Shown one piece after another: positions 56,169-64,000 of a DNA stretch of 64,000 bases. This DNA is from Micromonospora echinofusca. Lineage in GTDB: Bacteria > Actinomycetota > Actinomycetes > Mycobacteriales > Micromonosporaceae. The stretch lies in NCBI RefSeq assembly GCF_900091445.1, contig NZ_LT607733.1, positions 434,001-498,000 of the forward strand. The letters run 5' to 3'. Position 1 is the first letter of the stretch. Each line of letters opens with the position of its first letter. A program made the translations under genes and the position numbers. Below the pieces are notes generated by a model. It was not told where the DNA came from. It made no database searches and was given only the letters and a program-made list of their open reading frames with translations.

Positions 56169-57402
56169 CGGCCCCGCCGACCCGCTCGCGGTGGCGGCAG
56201 CCGTCGCCACCGCGAGCACCGGGTCGTACGCCCGGATCGTCGCCACGCTGATCCGGGTGACCGGCGACTGGACCCTGGCCGAGGACTGCGCCCAGGAGGC
56301 GTCGGCGCTCGCGCTGACCCGGTGGCCGGCCGAAGGCGTGCCCGCCAACCCGGGCGGCTGGCTGATGACGGTGGCCCGCAACCGGGCGATCGACGTGCTC
56401 CGGCGGGCCTCGGTCGAGCGGCGCAAGCTGCGTGAGCTGGCCGTGCTCACGCTGACCGAAGCGGAACCCGGGGCGGGAACGGGGGCGGGGGAGATCGTGG
56501 ACGACCGGTTGCGGCTCGTCTTCACCTGCTGCCACCCGGCCCTGTCGCCGGAGGCGCGGGTCGCCCTGACGCTGCGTACGGTCTGCGGGGTGTCGACCGC
56601 CGATATCGCGCGGGCCTTCCTGATCACCGAGTCGACCATGACCCGCCGGCTCACCCGGGCCAAGGCGAAGATCGCCGCCGCCGGCATCCCGTACCGGGTG
56701 CCGACCGGCCCGGCGCTCGCCGAGCGGCTCCCGGGCGTCCTCGCCGTGCTGTACCTGCTCTTCACCCAGGGCTACGACGCCGACGGCGAGCCCGCCTTCG
56801 CCGACGAGGCGATCCGGCTGGCCCGGCTGCTCGACCGGCTGATGCCGGGCCAGTCCGAGGTGGCCGCCCTGCTGGCGCTCTTCCTGCTCCAGCACTCACG
56901 GCGCGACGCCCGCCGCGACCCCGACGGCAACCTGCTCACCCTCGACCGGCAGGACCGCGCCCGTTGGGACCACGACGCGATCGCCGAGGGCGTCGGCGTG
57001 CTCGCACGGGTCGCGGCGGACGGCCCGTACGCCCTCCAGGCGCGGATCGCCGCGTGCCACGCCACCGCCGCGTCCGCCGAGGCCACCGACTGGGTGGCGA
57101 TCGCCGAGGCGTATGACCGGCTCGCCCGGCGGCAGCCGTCGCCGGTGGTGGAGCTGAACCGTGCCGTCGCCCACGGCTACGCCCACGGGCCGGCGGCGGG
57201 GCTGGCGCTGCTGGCCGCCGCCCGGGCCGGCGGGGCGCTGGACGGCTATCCGCTCGCCGTCGCCGCCGAGGCGGAACTGACCGCCCGGCAGGGCGATCGT
57301 CACCGGGCCGCCGAGCTGTTCCGCCGGGCGGCCGAGGCGCACTCCGGCGCCGCCCGGCGGGCCCTCCTGGAACGCGCGGCGACCCTGCTGCCCGGCCTCT
57401 GA
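56161..57402 (+). CDS. ECF42-type RNA polymerase sigma factor with C-terminal TPR-like domain
   Basis: A 413-residue extracytoplasmic-function sigma factor, about twice normal length. Region 2 (LAEDCAQEASALALTRW, NPGGWLMTVARNRAIDVLRR) and region 4 (LRTVCGVSTADIARAFLITESTMTRRLTRAKAKI) are clear. The extra C-terminal half is helical and TPR-like (AYDRLARRQPSPVVELNRAVAHGYAHGP), as in group ECF42. These factors lack an anti-sigma factor and are controlled through that domain. It is translated together with the DGPF gene. Confidence 0.92.
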   Translation: MADGPADPLAVAAAVATASTGSYARIVATLIRVTGDWTLAEDCAQEASALALTRWPAEGVPANPGGWLMTVARNRAIDVLRRASVERRKLRELAVLTLTEAEPGAGTGAGEIVDDRLRLVFTCCHPALSPEARVALTLRTVCGVSTADIARAFLITESTMTRRLTRAKAKIAAAGIPYRVPTGPALAERLPGVLAVLYLLFTQGYDADGEPAFADEAIRLARLLDRLMPGQSEVAALLALFLLQHSRRDARRDPDGNLLTLDRQDRARWDHDAIAEGVGVLARVAADGPYALQARIAACHATAASAEATDWVAIAEAYDRLARRQPSPVVELNRAVAHGYAHGPAAGLALLAAARAGGALDGYPLAVAAEAELTARQGDRHRAAELFRRAAEAHSGAARRALLERAATLLPGL

Positions 57403-57410
57403 CCCGACAC

Positions 57411-57450
57411 CGACCAGGGGGACCGGGCACCGACCAGGGAGACCGGGCAC
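57411..57450. repeat. 20-nt tandem repeat (2 copies) after the sigma factor
   Basis: Copies 57411-57430 and 57431-57450 differ at one base. They are non-coding, in the gap before the next terminator. Confidence 0.6.
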
Positions 57451-57508
57451 CGGCCCGGCGGAGCCTGGCCCCTGACCCGGTGGCGAGACCGGCGGGTCGG
57501 GCCGCCCC

Positions 57509-57552
57509 GGGGAGGGAGCGGCCGTCGCGGTCGGACCGGTCGCTCCCTCCCC
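57509..57552. terminator. Terminator between the sigma factor and methyltransferase genes
   Basis: A perfect 12-bp stem (GGGGAGGGAGCG / CGCTCCCTCCCC) with a GC-rich 20-nt interior. Convergent genes lie on both sides. Confidence 0.75.
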
Positions 57553-57575
57553 GTGCGGTGCTGCTCCCGGTGTGC

Positions 57576-58304
57576 CTACCCCTTGCGGTACACCGAGACG
57601 TGCGAGGCGCTGTCCGTCCCGAAGGGCGACCGGTGCCAGTCGGCGTACCGCTCGGCGAGCCGGAGACCGGCCCGCTCCGCCAGCTCGTCGACCTGCTCCG
57701 GCCACAGGTAGCGCATCGCGAAGGGACGCAGGTGGACGCCGTCCCGGTCGAACGTGATGGTCTGCCGGACGAACGTCTGCGCCGCCCGGTCGTACTGGTG
57801 CACACGGATGGTGGCCGAGTCCTCGGTCACCGCCCGCATCTGGACCTGCTCGTCCCGGTCGAAGTCGGCCGGGTCCGGCACGAACGTCTCGATGACGAAT
57901 GCGCCGCCCGGCGCGAGCACCCGGGCGACGTTGCGGAAGCAGTCCGCCTGCCGCTCGGCGTCGACCAGGTTGAACAGGGTGTTGAACACCAGGTACGCCA
58001 GCCGGTACGGGCCGGTGACCGGCACGTCGGCCATGTCGCCGATGACGACCGGGATGTCGCCGCCGGGCTTGGCGCGCAGCTTCGCCACCATCTCCGGTGA
58101 CGCCTCGACGCCCTCGACGGCGACGCCCCGCTCGGCGAGCGGCAGCGCGACCCGGCCGGTGCCGATGGCGAGCTCCAGGACCGGGCCGCCGCCGGCCAGG
58201 TCGGCGAGGAAGTCGACGGCCGGAGCCGGGTCCGGGTTGCCGGGACCGTCGTAGGTGTCGGCCCACAGTCGGCCGAAGAGGCCGGGATCGTCGAAGACCG
58301 ACAT
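57576..58304 (-). CDS. SAM-dependent class I methyltransferase
   Basis: A 242-residue Rossmann-fold methyltransferase. Motif I LELAIGTGRVALPLAERG binds SAM; IGDMADVPV and ARVLAPGGAFVIETF are motifs II and III. The substrate is unknown. ATG 58304 is preferred over 58307 because GGGAGG is then at 6 nt. No partner gene. Confidence 0.88.
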   Translation of the reverse strand: MSVFDDPGLFGRLWADTYDGPGNPDPAPAVDFLADLAGGGPVLELAIGTGRVALPLAERGVAVEGVEASPEMVAKLRAKPGGDIPVVIGDMADVPVTGPYRLAYLVFNTLFNLVDAERQADCFRNVARVLAPGGAFVIETFVPDPADFDRDEQVQMRAVTEDSATIRVHQYDRAAQTFVRQTITFDRDGVHLRPFAMRYLWPEQVDELAERAGLRLAERYADWHRSPFGTDSASHVSVYRKG

Positions 58305-58551
58305 CATCGGCCTCCCGGGGTGACGCGGTCAGTGGCGCCCTGCGGCGCGGGAGTGCGGGTGTTCACGAAGCCTCGATTCCGGTTGGTCGGGGGTTCCTGC
58401 CTGGGCGGACCTCGACGCGTCGGACATCGTCGTCTCCCTTCACTCGGTCTGACCCCACCCAACCGGCCCCGCAGCGCGCCGGCAACCGCTTTACCCGCCA
58501 CCCGTGGACGCCGTCGCCCCGCCTCCGGCGCGAGGTGCCCCGCCGACCGGT

Positions 58552-58914
58552 TCAGCTGATGTGGTGCAGGATCACGTTGTGCACGTGGTGGCTCTTGTCG
58601 GCGCCCCGGAACTCCACCTCGTAGGTGTGCGTACCGACGTGGATCGCGATGGCGCCGGTGGAGAAGAACGAGCCACCCCACGACTTGTTGCTGACCACGC
58701 TGACGCTGGTGATCTTCGAGTACGGGATGCTGGTGATGGCGTACCGCTTGCCGACGAAGGAGCGGTCCTGGATGATGACGCGCCGGTCGGTCAGGCCGAT
58801 GAAGCCGGTGCCGGTGCCGACGGCGTCGTAGACGGCGATGATCTGTTCTCCGTGGAGCAGGCCGCTCTGGATCTGCTGGAACTGCTCCTTGCGGTCGTAC
58901 GTCGCGTTCGCCAT
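58552..58914 (-). CDS. PH domain-like protein
   Basis: A 120-residue soluble protein. It reads LLHGEQIIAVYDAVGTGTGFIGLTDRRVIIQDRSFVGKRYAITSIPYSKITSVSV and ends YEVEFRGADKSHHVHNVILHHI. This beta-rich pattern is that of bacterial PH/YokE-like domains. ATG 58914. No partner; its molecular role is unknown. Confidence 0.82.
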   Translation of the reverse strand: MANATYDRKEQFQQIQSGLLHGEQIIAVYDAVGTGTGFIGLTDRRVIIQDRSFVGKRYAITSIPYSKITSVSVVSNKSWGGSFFSTGAIAIHVGTHTYEVEFRGADKSHHVHNVILHHIS

Positions 58915-59018
58915 GCCCCCACGGTAGGTCGGGTCCGCCAGCCGAAGATCACTGCCGCCTGGCGAGGACGAGGAACTCGCCGTCCCCCCGGCCCACCGGC
59001 TCCCCGCCCCAGCATCCG

Positions 59019-59915
59019 TCAGGCCGCGTTCGCGTCGGTCGCGGCCCGGACGAACTCGTGGACCCGGGCCGTGGCGTTGCTCTCCCGCCAGATGAGGCCC
59101 CGCCGGATCGGTGGCGCGTCGCGGATCGGCACGTACGCCACGTCGGGGCGCGGGTAGTAGCGGCGGGTGTGCTCGCCGACCGGCAGCACCCCCCGTCCCA
59201 TCGCGACCAGCGTCAGCATCTCCGAGAACGTGTTGCCGGCCGGCCCCTTCGGCACCGGGCGGCCCGACGGTGTGTGCTCGGGGGTGCGGTCGCGCTTGAA
59301 CTCCGCCGAGGTCACGGCCGGGTACTGCACCACCGGGTGGTCGCCGAGCGTCTCCAGGCGGACGGACTCCTCCCGGGCGAGCGGGTGTCCGGCGGCCACC
59401 GCGAGCAACCGCCGCTCCTCCAGCAGCGCCGGCCCGCAGGCCATCCCGTCGAAGGGGTACGCGGCCATCAGGACGTCGACGGAGCCGTCGAGCAGGCTCT
59501 GCCGGGAGTTGAAGAGCTGCACCTCCCGTACCTCGACCTGGCACTCGGGGTGACGCTGCGAGAAGAGGGCGACGGCCTTGAGTAGCGTCGGCGCGGTCCA
59601 CTCGCCGAGGAAGGCGACCCGCAGCCGGCCGGTCACGCCCCGTCCGGCCTCGACGGCCCGGCGTACCGCGTCGTCGATGCCGGCCACCAGCGGCGCCAGG
59701 TCGGTGGCGAGCTGCCGGCCGATCGGGGTGAGCTGTACGACGCGGCTGGTGCGGGCGAACAGCGGGGCGCCGACGCGGCGTTCCAGCTTCTTCACCACGT
59801 GGCTGATCCGCCCGGTGGTCACCCGCAGCCGCGCCGCCGTCCGGCCGAAGTGCAGCTCCTCGGCGAGGGTCAGGAAGGTCTCCAGCTCGTGTCGTTCCAG
59901 CACGTCCCGCCCCAT
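59019..59915 (-). CDS. LysR family transcriptional regulator
   Basis: A 298-residue LysR regulator. The N-terminal winged helix (LETFLTLAEELHFGRTAARLRVTTGRISHVVKKLERRVGAPLFARTSRVVQLT) is characteristic, though positions usually SQPALS read TGRISH. The co-inducer domain follows. ATG 59915. It is divergent from the DUF1801-VOC pair, which it may control. Confidence 0.9.
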   Translation of the reverse strand: MGRDVLERHELETFLTLAEELHFGRTAARLRVTTGRISHVVKKLERRVGAPLFARTSRVVQLTPIGRQLATDLAPLVAGIDDAVRRAVEAGRGVTGRLRVAFLGEWTAPTLLKAVALFSQRHPECQVEVREVQLFNSRQSLLDGSVDVLMAAYPFDGMACGPALLEERRLLAVAAGHPLAREESVRLETLGDHPVVQYPAVTSAEFKRDRTPEHTPSGRPVPKGPAGNTFSEMLTLVAMGRGVLPVGEHTRRYYPRPDVAYVPIRDAPPIRRGLIWRESNATARVHEFVRAATDANAA

Positions 59916-59989
59916 CGTTGAATCCGGCTCAACGATGGTAGTGCGATCGCGTCTTGGTCGGCCCCGCCCGCCGGCGGATCGTGAGGGGC

Positions 59990-60352
59990 ATGGAAACCAC
60001 GACAGTCACCGACTACCTGGCCGCCCTCGACGCCCCGCTGCGAGAGGTCGGCGAGAAGCTCCGCCCCGTCATCGAGGCGGCCCTGCCGGGCGCGACGGGC
60101 GCGATGTGGCACGGACACCCGGTCTGGGGTCTCGGCGACCGCCCGGGCCGGCACCCCGTCTGCCTGGTGAAGGCGTACGCCGCGTACGTCACCTTCGGGC
60201 TGTGGCGCGGCGCCGACGTCACCGACCCCTCGGGGCGGCTCGTCCCCGGCGCCCGGCGGATGGCCGCCGTGAAGCTGCGGACGCTCGCCGACGTCGACCC
60301 CGCCCTGTTCACCGACTGGCTGCGCCAGGCCCACGCCCTGGAGGCGAGGTGA
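59990..60352 (+). CDS. DUF1801 family protein
   Basis: A 120-residue protein of the YdhG/DUF1801 type (TVTDYLAALDAPLREVGEKLRPVIEAALPGATGAMWHGHPVWGL). The family fold is known but not its function. GAGGGG precedes ATG 59990. It overlaps the next start by 4 nt, so it is in an operon with a VOC protein. Confidence 0.82.
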   Translation: METTTVTDYLAALDAPLREVGEKLRPVIEAALPGATGAMWHGHPVWGLGDRPGRHPVCLVKAYAAYVTFGLWRGADVTDPSGRLVPGARRMAAVKLRTLADVDPALFTDWLRQAHALEAR

Positions 60353-60741
60353 GCGCGGTGCGGGTCACGGGTTTCGACCACCTCGTGCTCAACGTGACCG
60401 ACGTCGAGCGCGCGTTGGACTTCTACTGCGGGCAGCTCGGCCTGGCGCCGGTGCGGGTCGACCGGTGGCGGGCCGGCGCGGTCCCGTTCCCCTCCGTACG
60501 GGTCGACGCGGGGACCATCATCGACCTCGTGCGCCGCGACCGGCACGGAACCAACGTCGACCACTTCTGCCTGGTGGTGGAGCCGCTGGACTGGGCGCAG
60601 GTGGTCGCCTCGGGCGCCTTCGCGGTGATCGAGGGCCCGGTGGGCCGGTTCGGGGCCCGCGGCGACGCCACCTCGGTCTACGTACGGGACCCGGACGGCA
60701 ACGTCGTCGAGCTGCGCTGTTACCCGGGGGACGACGCCTGA
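60349..60741 (+). CDS. VOC (glyoxalase/bleomycin resistance) family protein
   Basis: A 130-residue metal-dependent-type fold. FDHLVLNVTDVERALDFYCGQLGL and VYVRDPDGNVVELRCY are typical, with His, Glu and Glu positions for a metal ion. GTG 60349 has GGAGG 4 nt upstream and overlaps the DUF1801 stop. The reaction is unknown. Confidence 0.88.
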   Translation: MSAVRVTGFDHLVLNVTDVERALDFYCGQLGLAPVRVDRWRAGAVPFPSVRVDAGTIIDLVRRDRHGTNVDHFCLVVEPLDWAQVVASGAFAVIEGPVGRFGARGDATSVYVRDPDGNVVELRCYPGDDA

Positions 60742-60787
60742 ACGACCGGCGTCGGGGCCGGCCGTCGGCGCGGCTGTCCGACGCGGG

Positions 60788-61093
60788 TCAGGGCTGGGTG
60801 ACCGCCCGGTAGGCGTCCTCGATGCGGGCGGCCAGGAGGACCTCGCCCTCGGTCAGCGGCGCGTCGCCGTGCCCGACCCGGATCTGGGTCTGGCCGGCCC
60901 GGCGGCTGATCTCCGGCCGCTGGTGCAGTGCGTCCGCGACCACCTTCACGCGCTCGGTGAGCGCCGCGTGCTGGGTGTCGTCGAGGGTCAGGGTGCGTCG
61001 GATCTGCTCACCCTCGCGGATCCAGCCGGTGAGGAGGGTGAGAGCGTCGCTGAGGTAGTCGTGCTTGGATCGACTGCTGAACAGCGCGCGCAT
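60788..61093 (-). CDS. Pterin-4a-carbinolamine dehydratase-like protein
   Basis: A 101-residue protein similar in length and plan to PhhB/DCoH (LTGWIREGEQIRRTLTL; KVVADALHQRPEI; IRVGHGDAPLTEGEVLLAARIEDAY). The usual active-site pair His-His-Pro-Glu reads HQRPE, so one catalytic His is lost and enzyme activity is doubtful. ATG 61093 has GGGAGGTG upstream. It has no folate or phenylalanine hydroxylase gene next to it. Confidence 0.65.
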   Translation of the reverse strand: MRALFSSRSKHDYLSDALTLLTGWIREGEQIRRTLTLDDTQHAALTERVKVVADALHQRPEISRRAGQTQIRVGHGDAPLTEGEVLLAARIEDAYRAVTQP

Positions 61094-61276
61094 CACCGCA
61101 CCTCCCAGGCGCCGTTGCCGGCTTGTGGCCAAATCGTCGCCGTCCCGTGTCTTGTCGGTGCCTTCTAGTCTGTCCTCGCATGCTGGGTGTGTCCACGCCC
61201 ACACTTCCGGGTTCTCCTGCCCTGACGGTCGGCTACGGTACCCAAACCGCCTATTGATCTGGCACGCTGGACGCCC

Positions 61277-61714
61277 GTGCGGACCGAACGGGCTAATGGC
61301 GGCGGGCAGGCCGAGCGACGGGACCTCAGGGTGATCGTCGGGGCGGCGATCATCAGGGACGGCCGGGTGCTCGCCTGCGCCCGCTCCGCCCCGCCCGAGG
61401 TGGCGGGCATGTGGGAGTTCCCCGGCGGCAAGGTCGAGCCCGGCGAGAGCGAGACCGCCGCGCTCGCCCGCGAGTGCGCCGAGGAGTTGGCCGTCCGCGT
61501 GGAGATCGGCGACCGCGTGGGCCGCAACGTCCGGATGGCCCACGGCCGTTCGGTGCTCAAGGTGTACGCGGCCCGCCTGCTGCACGGCGACCAGCCCAAG
61601 GCCCTGGAGCACTCGGCGCTGCGCTGGCTTTCCGCCGACGAGCTGGACAGCGTCACCTGGCTGCCCGCCGACGCGCCCATCGTCGCCGCCCTCAGGCCGA
61701 TGCTGTCAACCTGA
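61277..61714 (+). CDS. Nudix (MutT-like) hydrolase
   Basis: A 145-residue nucleotide pyrophosphohydrolase. The Nudix box is GKVEPGESETAALARECAEE followed by LAV, matching Gx5Ex7REUxEE with Ala at the final Gly. It begins VIVGAAIIRDGRVLACARS, typical of 8-oxo-dGTP-type MutT. GTG start at 61277. Likely sanitises oxidised nucleotides, but substrate is not proven. Confidence 0.88.
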   Translation: MRTERANGGGQAERRDLRVIVGAAIIRDGRVLACARSAPPEVAGMWEFPGGKVEPGESETAALARECAEELAVRVEIGDRVGRNVRMAHGRSVLKVYAARLLHGDQPKALEHSALRWLSADELDSVTWLPADAPIVAALRPMLST

Positions 61715-61742
61715 GCGGAAGCGGACAGCCGGGTCGAACGGG

Positions 61743-61777
61743 GACGGGGGCCGGCGGCACAAGCCGCGGCCCCCGTC
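61743..61777. terminator. Terminator between the Nudix and sdhB genes
   Basis: A 15-bp stem with one bulged G (left arm from GACGGGGGCC, right arm to GGCCCCCGTC), between convergent genes. Confidence 0.75.
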
Positions 61778-61791
61778 TTCACCAGACACAC

Positions 61792-62889
61792 TCAGTGCTT
61801 GTCCTGCTCCGGGTGGGCGAAGTTCAGGTGCTCCGGAGGCAGCGGGAAGGTCACGTCGTCCCCGAACGGCGACGGCGCCGCCGCCCGGTCGAAGGTGAGC
61901 TCCGTCAGCGGCAGCTTGCCGTGGTCGTCGACGGCCGGCGCGGTCGGCCTCGGCACCTCGCGGTCCCAGTTGACGCCGCGCTGCGCCTGCACCTCGGCCC
62001 CCGGGTCGTGGGAGCCGCCCGCGTGCGAGTGCACGCCCCCGTGCGCCGCGCTGCCGCGCACCGCACCGCTGACGTGCCCGCTGGTCACGCTGGTCTGAGG
62101 CACCTGACCCCTCCGGAAGATCTTGCTACCAAGCCACACAAGGGGATCGTACCTGCGGTCGACGACCCGCTCCTTCATGGGGATGATCCCGTTGTCCGTG
62201 ATCTTGATGTGCTCGGGGCAGACTTCGGTGCAACACTTCGTGATGTTGCAGAATCCGAGGCCCTGCTCGGCCTGCGCGTATTCCTTGCGGTCGCTCTTCG
62301 CGTCCAGCGGGTGCATGTCCAGCTCGGCGGCCCGGATGAAGTACCGCGGCCCGGAGAACGCCTGCTTGTTCTCCTCGTGGTCCCGGATCACGTGGCAGAC
62401 GTTCTGGCACAGGAAGCACTCGATGCACTTGCGGAACTCCTGCGAGCGTTCCACGTCGACCTGCTGCATCCGGTAGTCGCCGGGCGCCACGTCGGCCGGC
62501 GGCGCGAACGCCGGCGTCTCCCGGGCCTTCTCGTAGTTGAACGAGACGTCGGTGACCAGGTCCCGGATCACCGGGAAGGTACGCAGCGGGGTGACCGTGA
62601 CCGTCTCGTCCTCCGTGAAGGTGGACATCCGGGTCATGCAGCTCAGCCGCGGCTTACCGTTGATCTCCATCGAGCAGGAGCCGCACTTGCCGGCCTTGCA
62701 GTTCCAGCGGCAGGCCAGGTCGGGGGCGTCGGTCGCCTGGAGCCGGTGGATGACGTCGAGGACGACCTCGCCCTCGTTGACCTCGACCATGTAGTCCTGG
62801 AGCTCGCCGCCGTCCTCGTCGCCGCGCCAGATGCGGAACTGGCGCTTGGCGCCCGGCTTGCCCGGCCCCGGGGAGTTCTGGTTACCCAT
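61792..62889 (-). CDS. sdhB: Succinate dehydrogenase/fumarate reductase iron-sulfur subunit with long C-terminal extension
   Basis: Carries electrons from the SdhA flavin to the membrane quinone site. The [2Fe-2S] site is CRWNCKAGKCGSC plus a later Cys; the [4Fe-4S] and [3Fe-4S] sites are CIECFLCQNVC and CNITKCCTEVCP. The core ends near residue 245. About 120 extra residues follow, beginning SKIFRRGQVPQTSVTSGH and including a His-rich stretch (HGGVHSHAGGSHD). Most SdhB proteins have no such tail. It starts 4 nt after the sdhA stop, so it is the downstream gene of that operon. Confidence 0.94.
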   Translation of the reverse strand: MGNQNSPGPGKPGAKRQFRIWRGDEDGGELQDYMVEVNEGEVVLDVIHRLQATDAPDLACRWNCKAGKCGSCSMEINGKPRLSCMTRMSTFTEDETVTVTPLRTFPVIRDLVTDVSFNYEKARETPAFAPPADVAPGDYRMQQVDVERSQEFRKCIECFLCQNVCHVIRDHEENKQAFSGPRYFIRAAELDMHPLDAKSDRKEYAQAEQGLGFCNITKCCTEVCPEHIKITDNGIIPMKERVVDRRYDPLVWLGSKIFRRGQVPQTSVTSGHVSGAVRGSAAHGGVHSHAGGSHDPGAEVQAQRGVNWDREVPRPTAPAVDDHGKLPLTELTFDRAAAPSPFGDDVTFPLPPEHLNFAHPEQDKH

Positions 62890-62893
62890 TGCG

Positions 62894-64000
62894 TCAGCGC
62901 TCCTTCTCGGTCTCGACGTCGGCGACGTGGGCGTCGAACTCGGCGAGTTCCTCGTCCGTGAGGTACTTGGCCAACTCCGCGCGGTCGAAGAGGCCGATCA
63001 GCTCGGGGCGCATCCTCGGCAGCGGCTTGCGCTCCAGCCGCACCGTGTCGCCGTCGAGGGAGCAGACCAGGTTGACCCGGCGCCACGCCGGGTCCATCGC
63101 CGGGTGGTCCTCCCGGGTGTGGCCGCCGCGCGACTCCCGCCGCTCCAGCGCCGCCTTCGCGGTGCACTCCGAGACGACCAGCATGTTGCGCAGGTCGAGG
63201 GCCAGGTGCCAGCCCGGGTTGTAGCGCCGGCCGCCGCTCGCGCTGACCTTCGCCACCCGCTCCCGCAGCTCCGCCAGCCTGATCAGCGCGTCCTCCAGCT
63301 CGCTCTCCCGGCGGATGATGCCGACGAGATCCCCCATCACCGCCTGGAGGTCCTGCTGGAGGGTGTACGGGCTCTCGCCGGTGTCCCGCTGCAACGGCGC
63401 CAGGGCCGTCTCCACCGCGGCCTCCACGGCGGCGACGCCCACCTTCGGGCGCGCGGGGAGGGTGTCGGCGTACGAGGCGGCGTGACCGCCCGCGCGCTTG
63501 CCGAACACCAGCAGGTCGGACAGGGAGTTGCCGCCGAGCCGGTTGGAGCCGTGCATGCCGCCGGACACCTCGCCCGCGGCGAAGAGCCCCCGCACGTGGC
63601 CGAACGCGGCCCCGCTGTCCGGGTCGACCTCGACGCCGCCCATCACGTAGTGACAGGTGGGCCCGACCTCCATCGGCTCCTTGGTGATGTCGACGTCGGC
63701 CAGCTCCTTGAACTGGTGGTACATCGACGGCAGGCGGCGGCGGATCTCCTCCGCCGGCTTGCGGGAGGCGATGTCCAGGTAGACGCCGCCGGCCGGCGTG
63801 CCCCGCCCGGCCTTCACCTCGCTGTTGATCGCCCGGGCCACCTCGTCGCGCGGCAGCAGCTCCGGCGGACGCCGGTTGTTGTCCGGGTCGGTGTACCAGC
63901 GGTCCGCCTCCTCCTCGGTCTCCGCGTACTGCTTGCGGAAGACGTCGGGGACGTAGTCGAACATGAACCGCTTGCCGTCGGAGTTCTTGAGCACGCCGCC
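62894..64000 (-). CDS. sdhA: Succinate dehydrogenase/fumarate reductase flavoprotein subunit, 5'-truncated by the window edge
   Basis: The FAD-containing catalytic subunit. Only the C-terminal part is here, and the frame stays open to base 64000. The capping and C-terminal domains show HYVMGGVEVD, SGGMHGSNRLGGNSLSDLLVFGKRAG (substrate and FAD binding) and LRNMLVVSECTAKAALERRESRGGHTREDHP. The sequence SRGGHTREDHP is characteristic. It is followed after 4 nt by sdhB. The membrane anchor gene must lie outside the window. Confidence 0.95.
   Translation of the reverse strand, partial: GGVLKNSDGKRFMFDYVPDVFRKQYAETEEEADRWYTDPDNNRRPPELLPRDEVARAINSEVKAGRGTPAGGVYLDIASRKPAEEIRRRLPSMYHQFKELADVDITKEPMEVGPTCHYVMGGVEVDPDSGAAFGHVRGLFAAGEVSGGMHGSNRLGGNSLSDLLVFGKRAGGHAASYADTLPARPKVGVAAVEAAVETALAPLQRDTGESPYTLQQDLQAVMGDLVGIIRRESELEDALIRLAELRERVAKVSASGGRRYNPGWHLALDLRNMLVVSECTAKAALERRESRGGHTREDHPAMDPAWRRVNLVCSLDGDTVRLERKPLPRMRPELIGLFDRAELAKYLTDEELAEFDAHVADVETEKER

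Overview
The window is very GC-rich, uses many GTG starts with GGAGG-type ribosome binding sites, and codes densely on both strands. Its gene content points to a filamentous actinomycete, most likely family Micromonosporaceae; this is inferred from protein style and gene order, not from a search. No rRNA, tRNA, CRISPR array, transposase or prophage was seen. Most of it reads as core chromosome. The more accessory-looking stretch is about 46.4-55.9 kb.

Left part (1-12.3 kb): the end of a UvrD/PcrA helicase, two M23 peptidases, a B12-binding mutase subunit, sucC-sucD, small membrane proteins, a PerM-type membrane protein, and purN-purH. From memory, this order matches Mycobacterium tuberculosis Rv0949-Rv0957 (uvrD1, M23, sucC, sucD, perM, purN, purH). 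A complete oligopeptide ABC importer follows on the minus strand (12.3-18.0 kb). Next come folD, mdh, a metallo-beta-lactamase-fold hydrolase and icd (18.4-22.6 kb). A palindrome before icd closely matches the known AcnR operator.

Middle part (22.6-46.3 kb): a DeoR-galT operon, a fused degenerate ATP sulfurylase/APS kinase, a DM13 protein, a four-gene ABC-2 operon, valS, a secreted chymotrypsin-like protease, a heterodimeric ABC exporter, an alkylation-repair pair (Ada-AlkA fusion plus Ogt), an EamA/MarR divergent pair, a peptidase E-like protein and ychF.

Right part (46.3-64 kb): several small hypotheticals, a GNAT acetyltransferase, a YnfA-type membrane protein, and a 1,469-residue secreted protein (beta-propeller, ten Fn3 repeats, C-terminal HExxH domain), which is the most unusual gene here. 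Then come a YCII/DGPF protein with an ECF42-type sigma factor, a methyltransferase, a LysR regulator, a Nudix hydrolase, and the succinate dehydrogenase genes sdhB and sdhA, the latter cut by the window edge. Five TCA-cycle steps or subunit sets (sucCD, mdh, icd, sdhAB) lie in this window in separate transcription units.

Non-coding structure is rich. Convergent gene pairs are separated by long perfect hairpins. Two 46-nt palindromes of one family lie 22 kb apart, a branched palindrome ends purH, and another palindrome sits in frame inside the AlkA part of the Ada-AlkA fusion.
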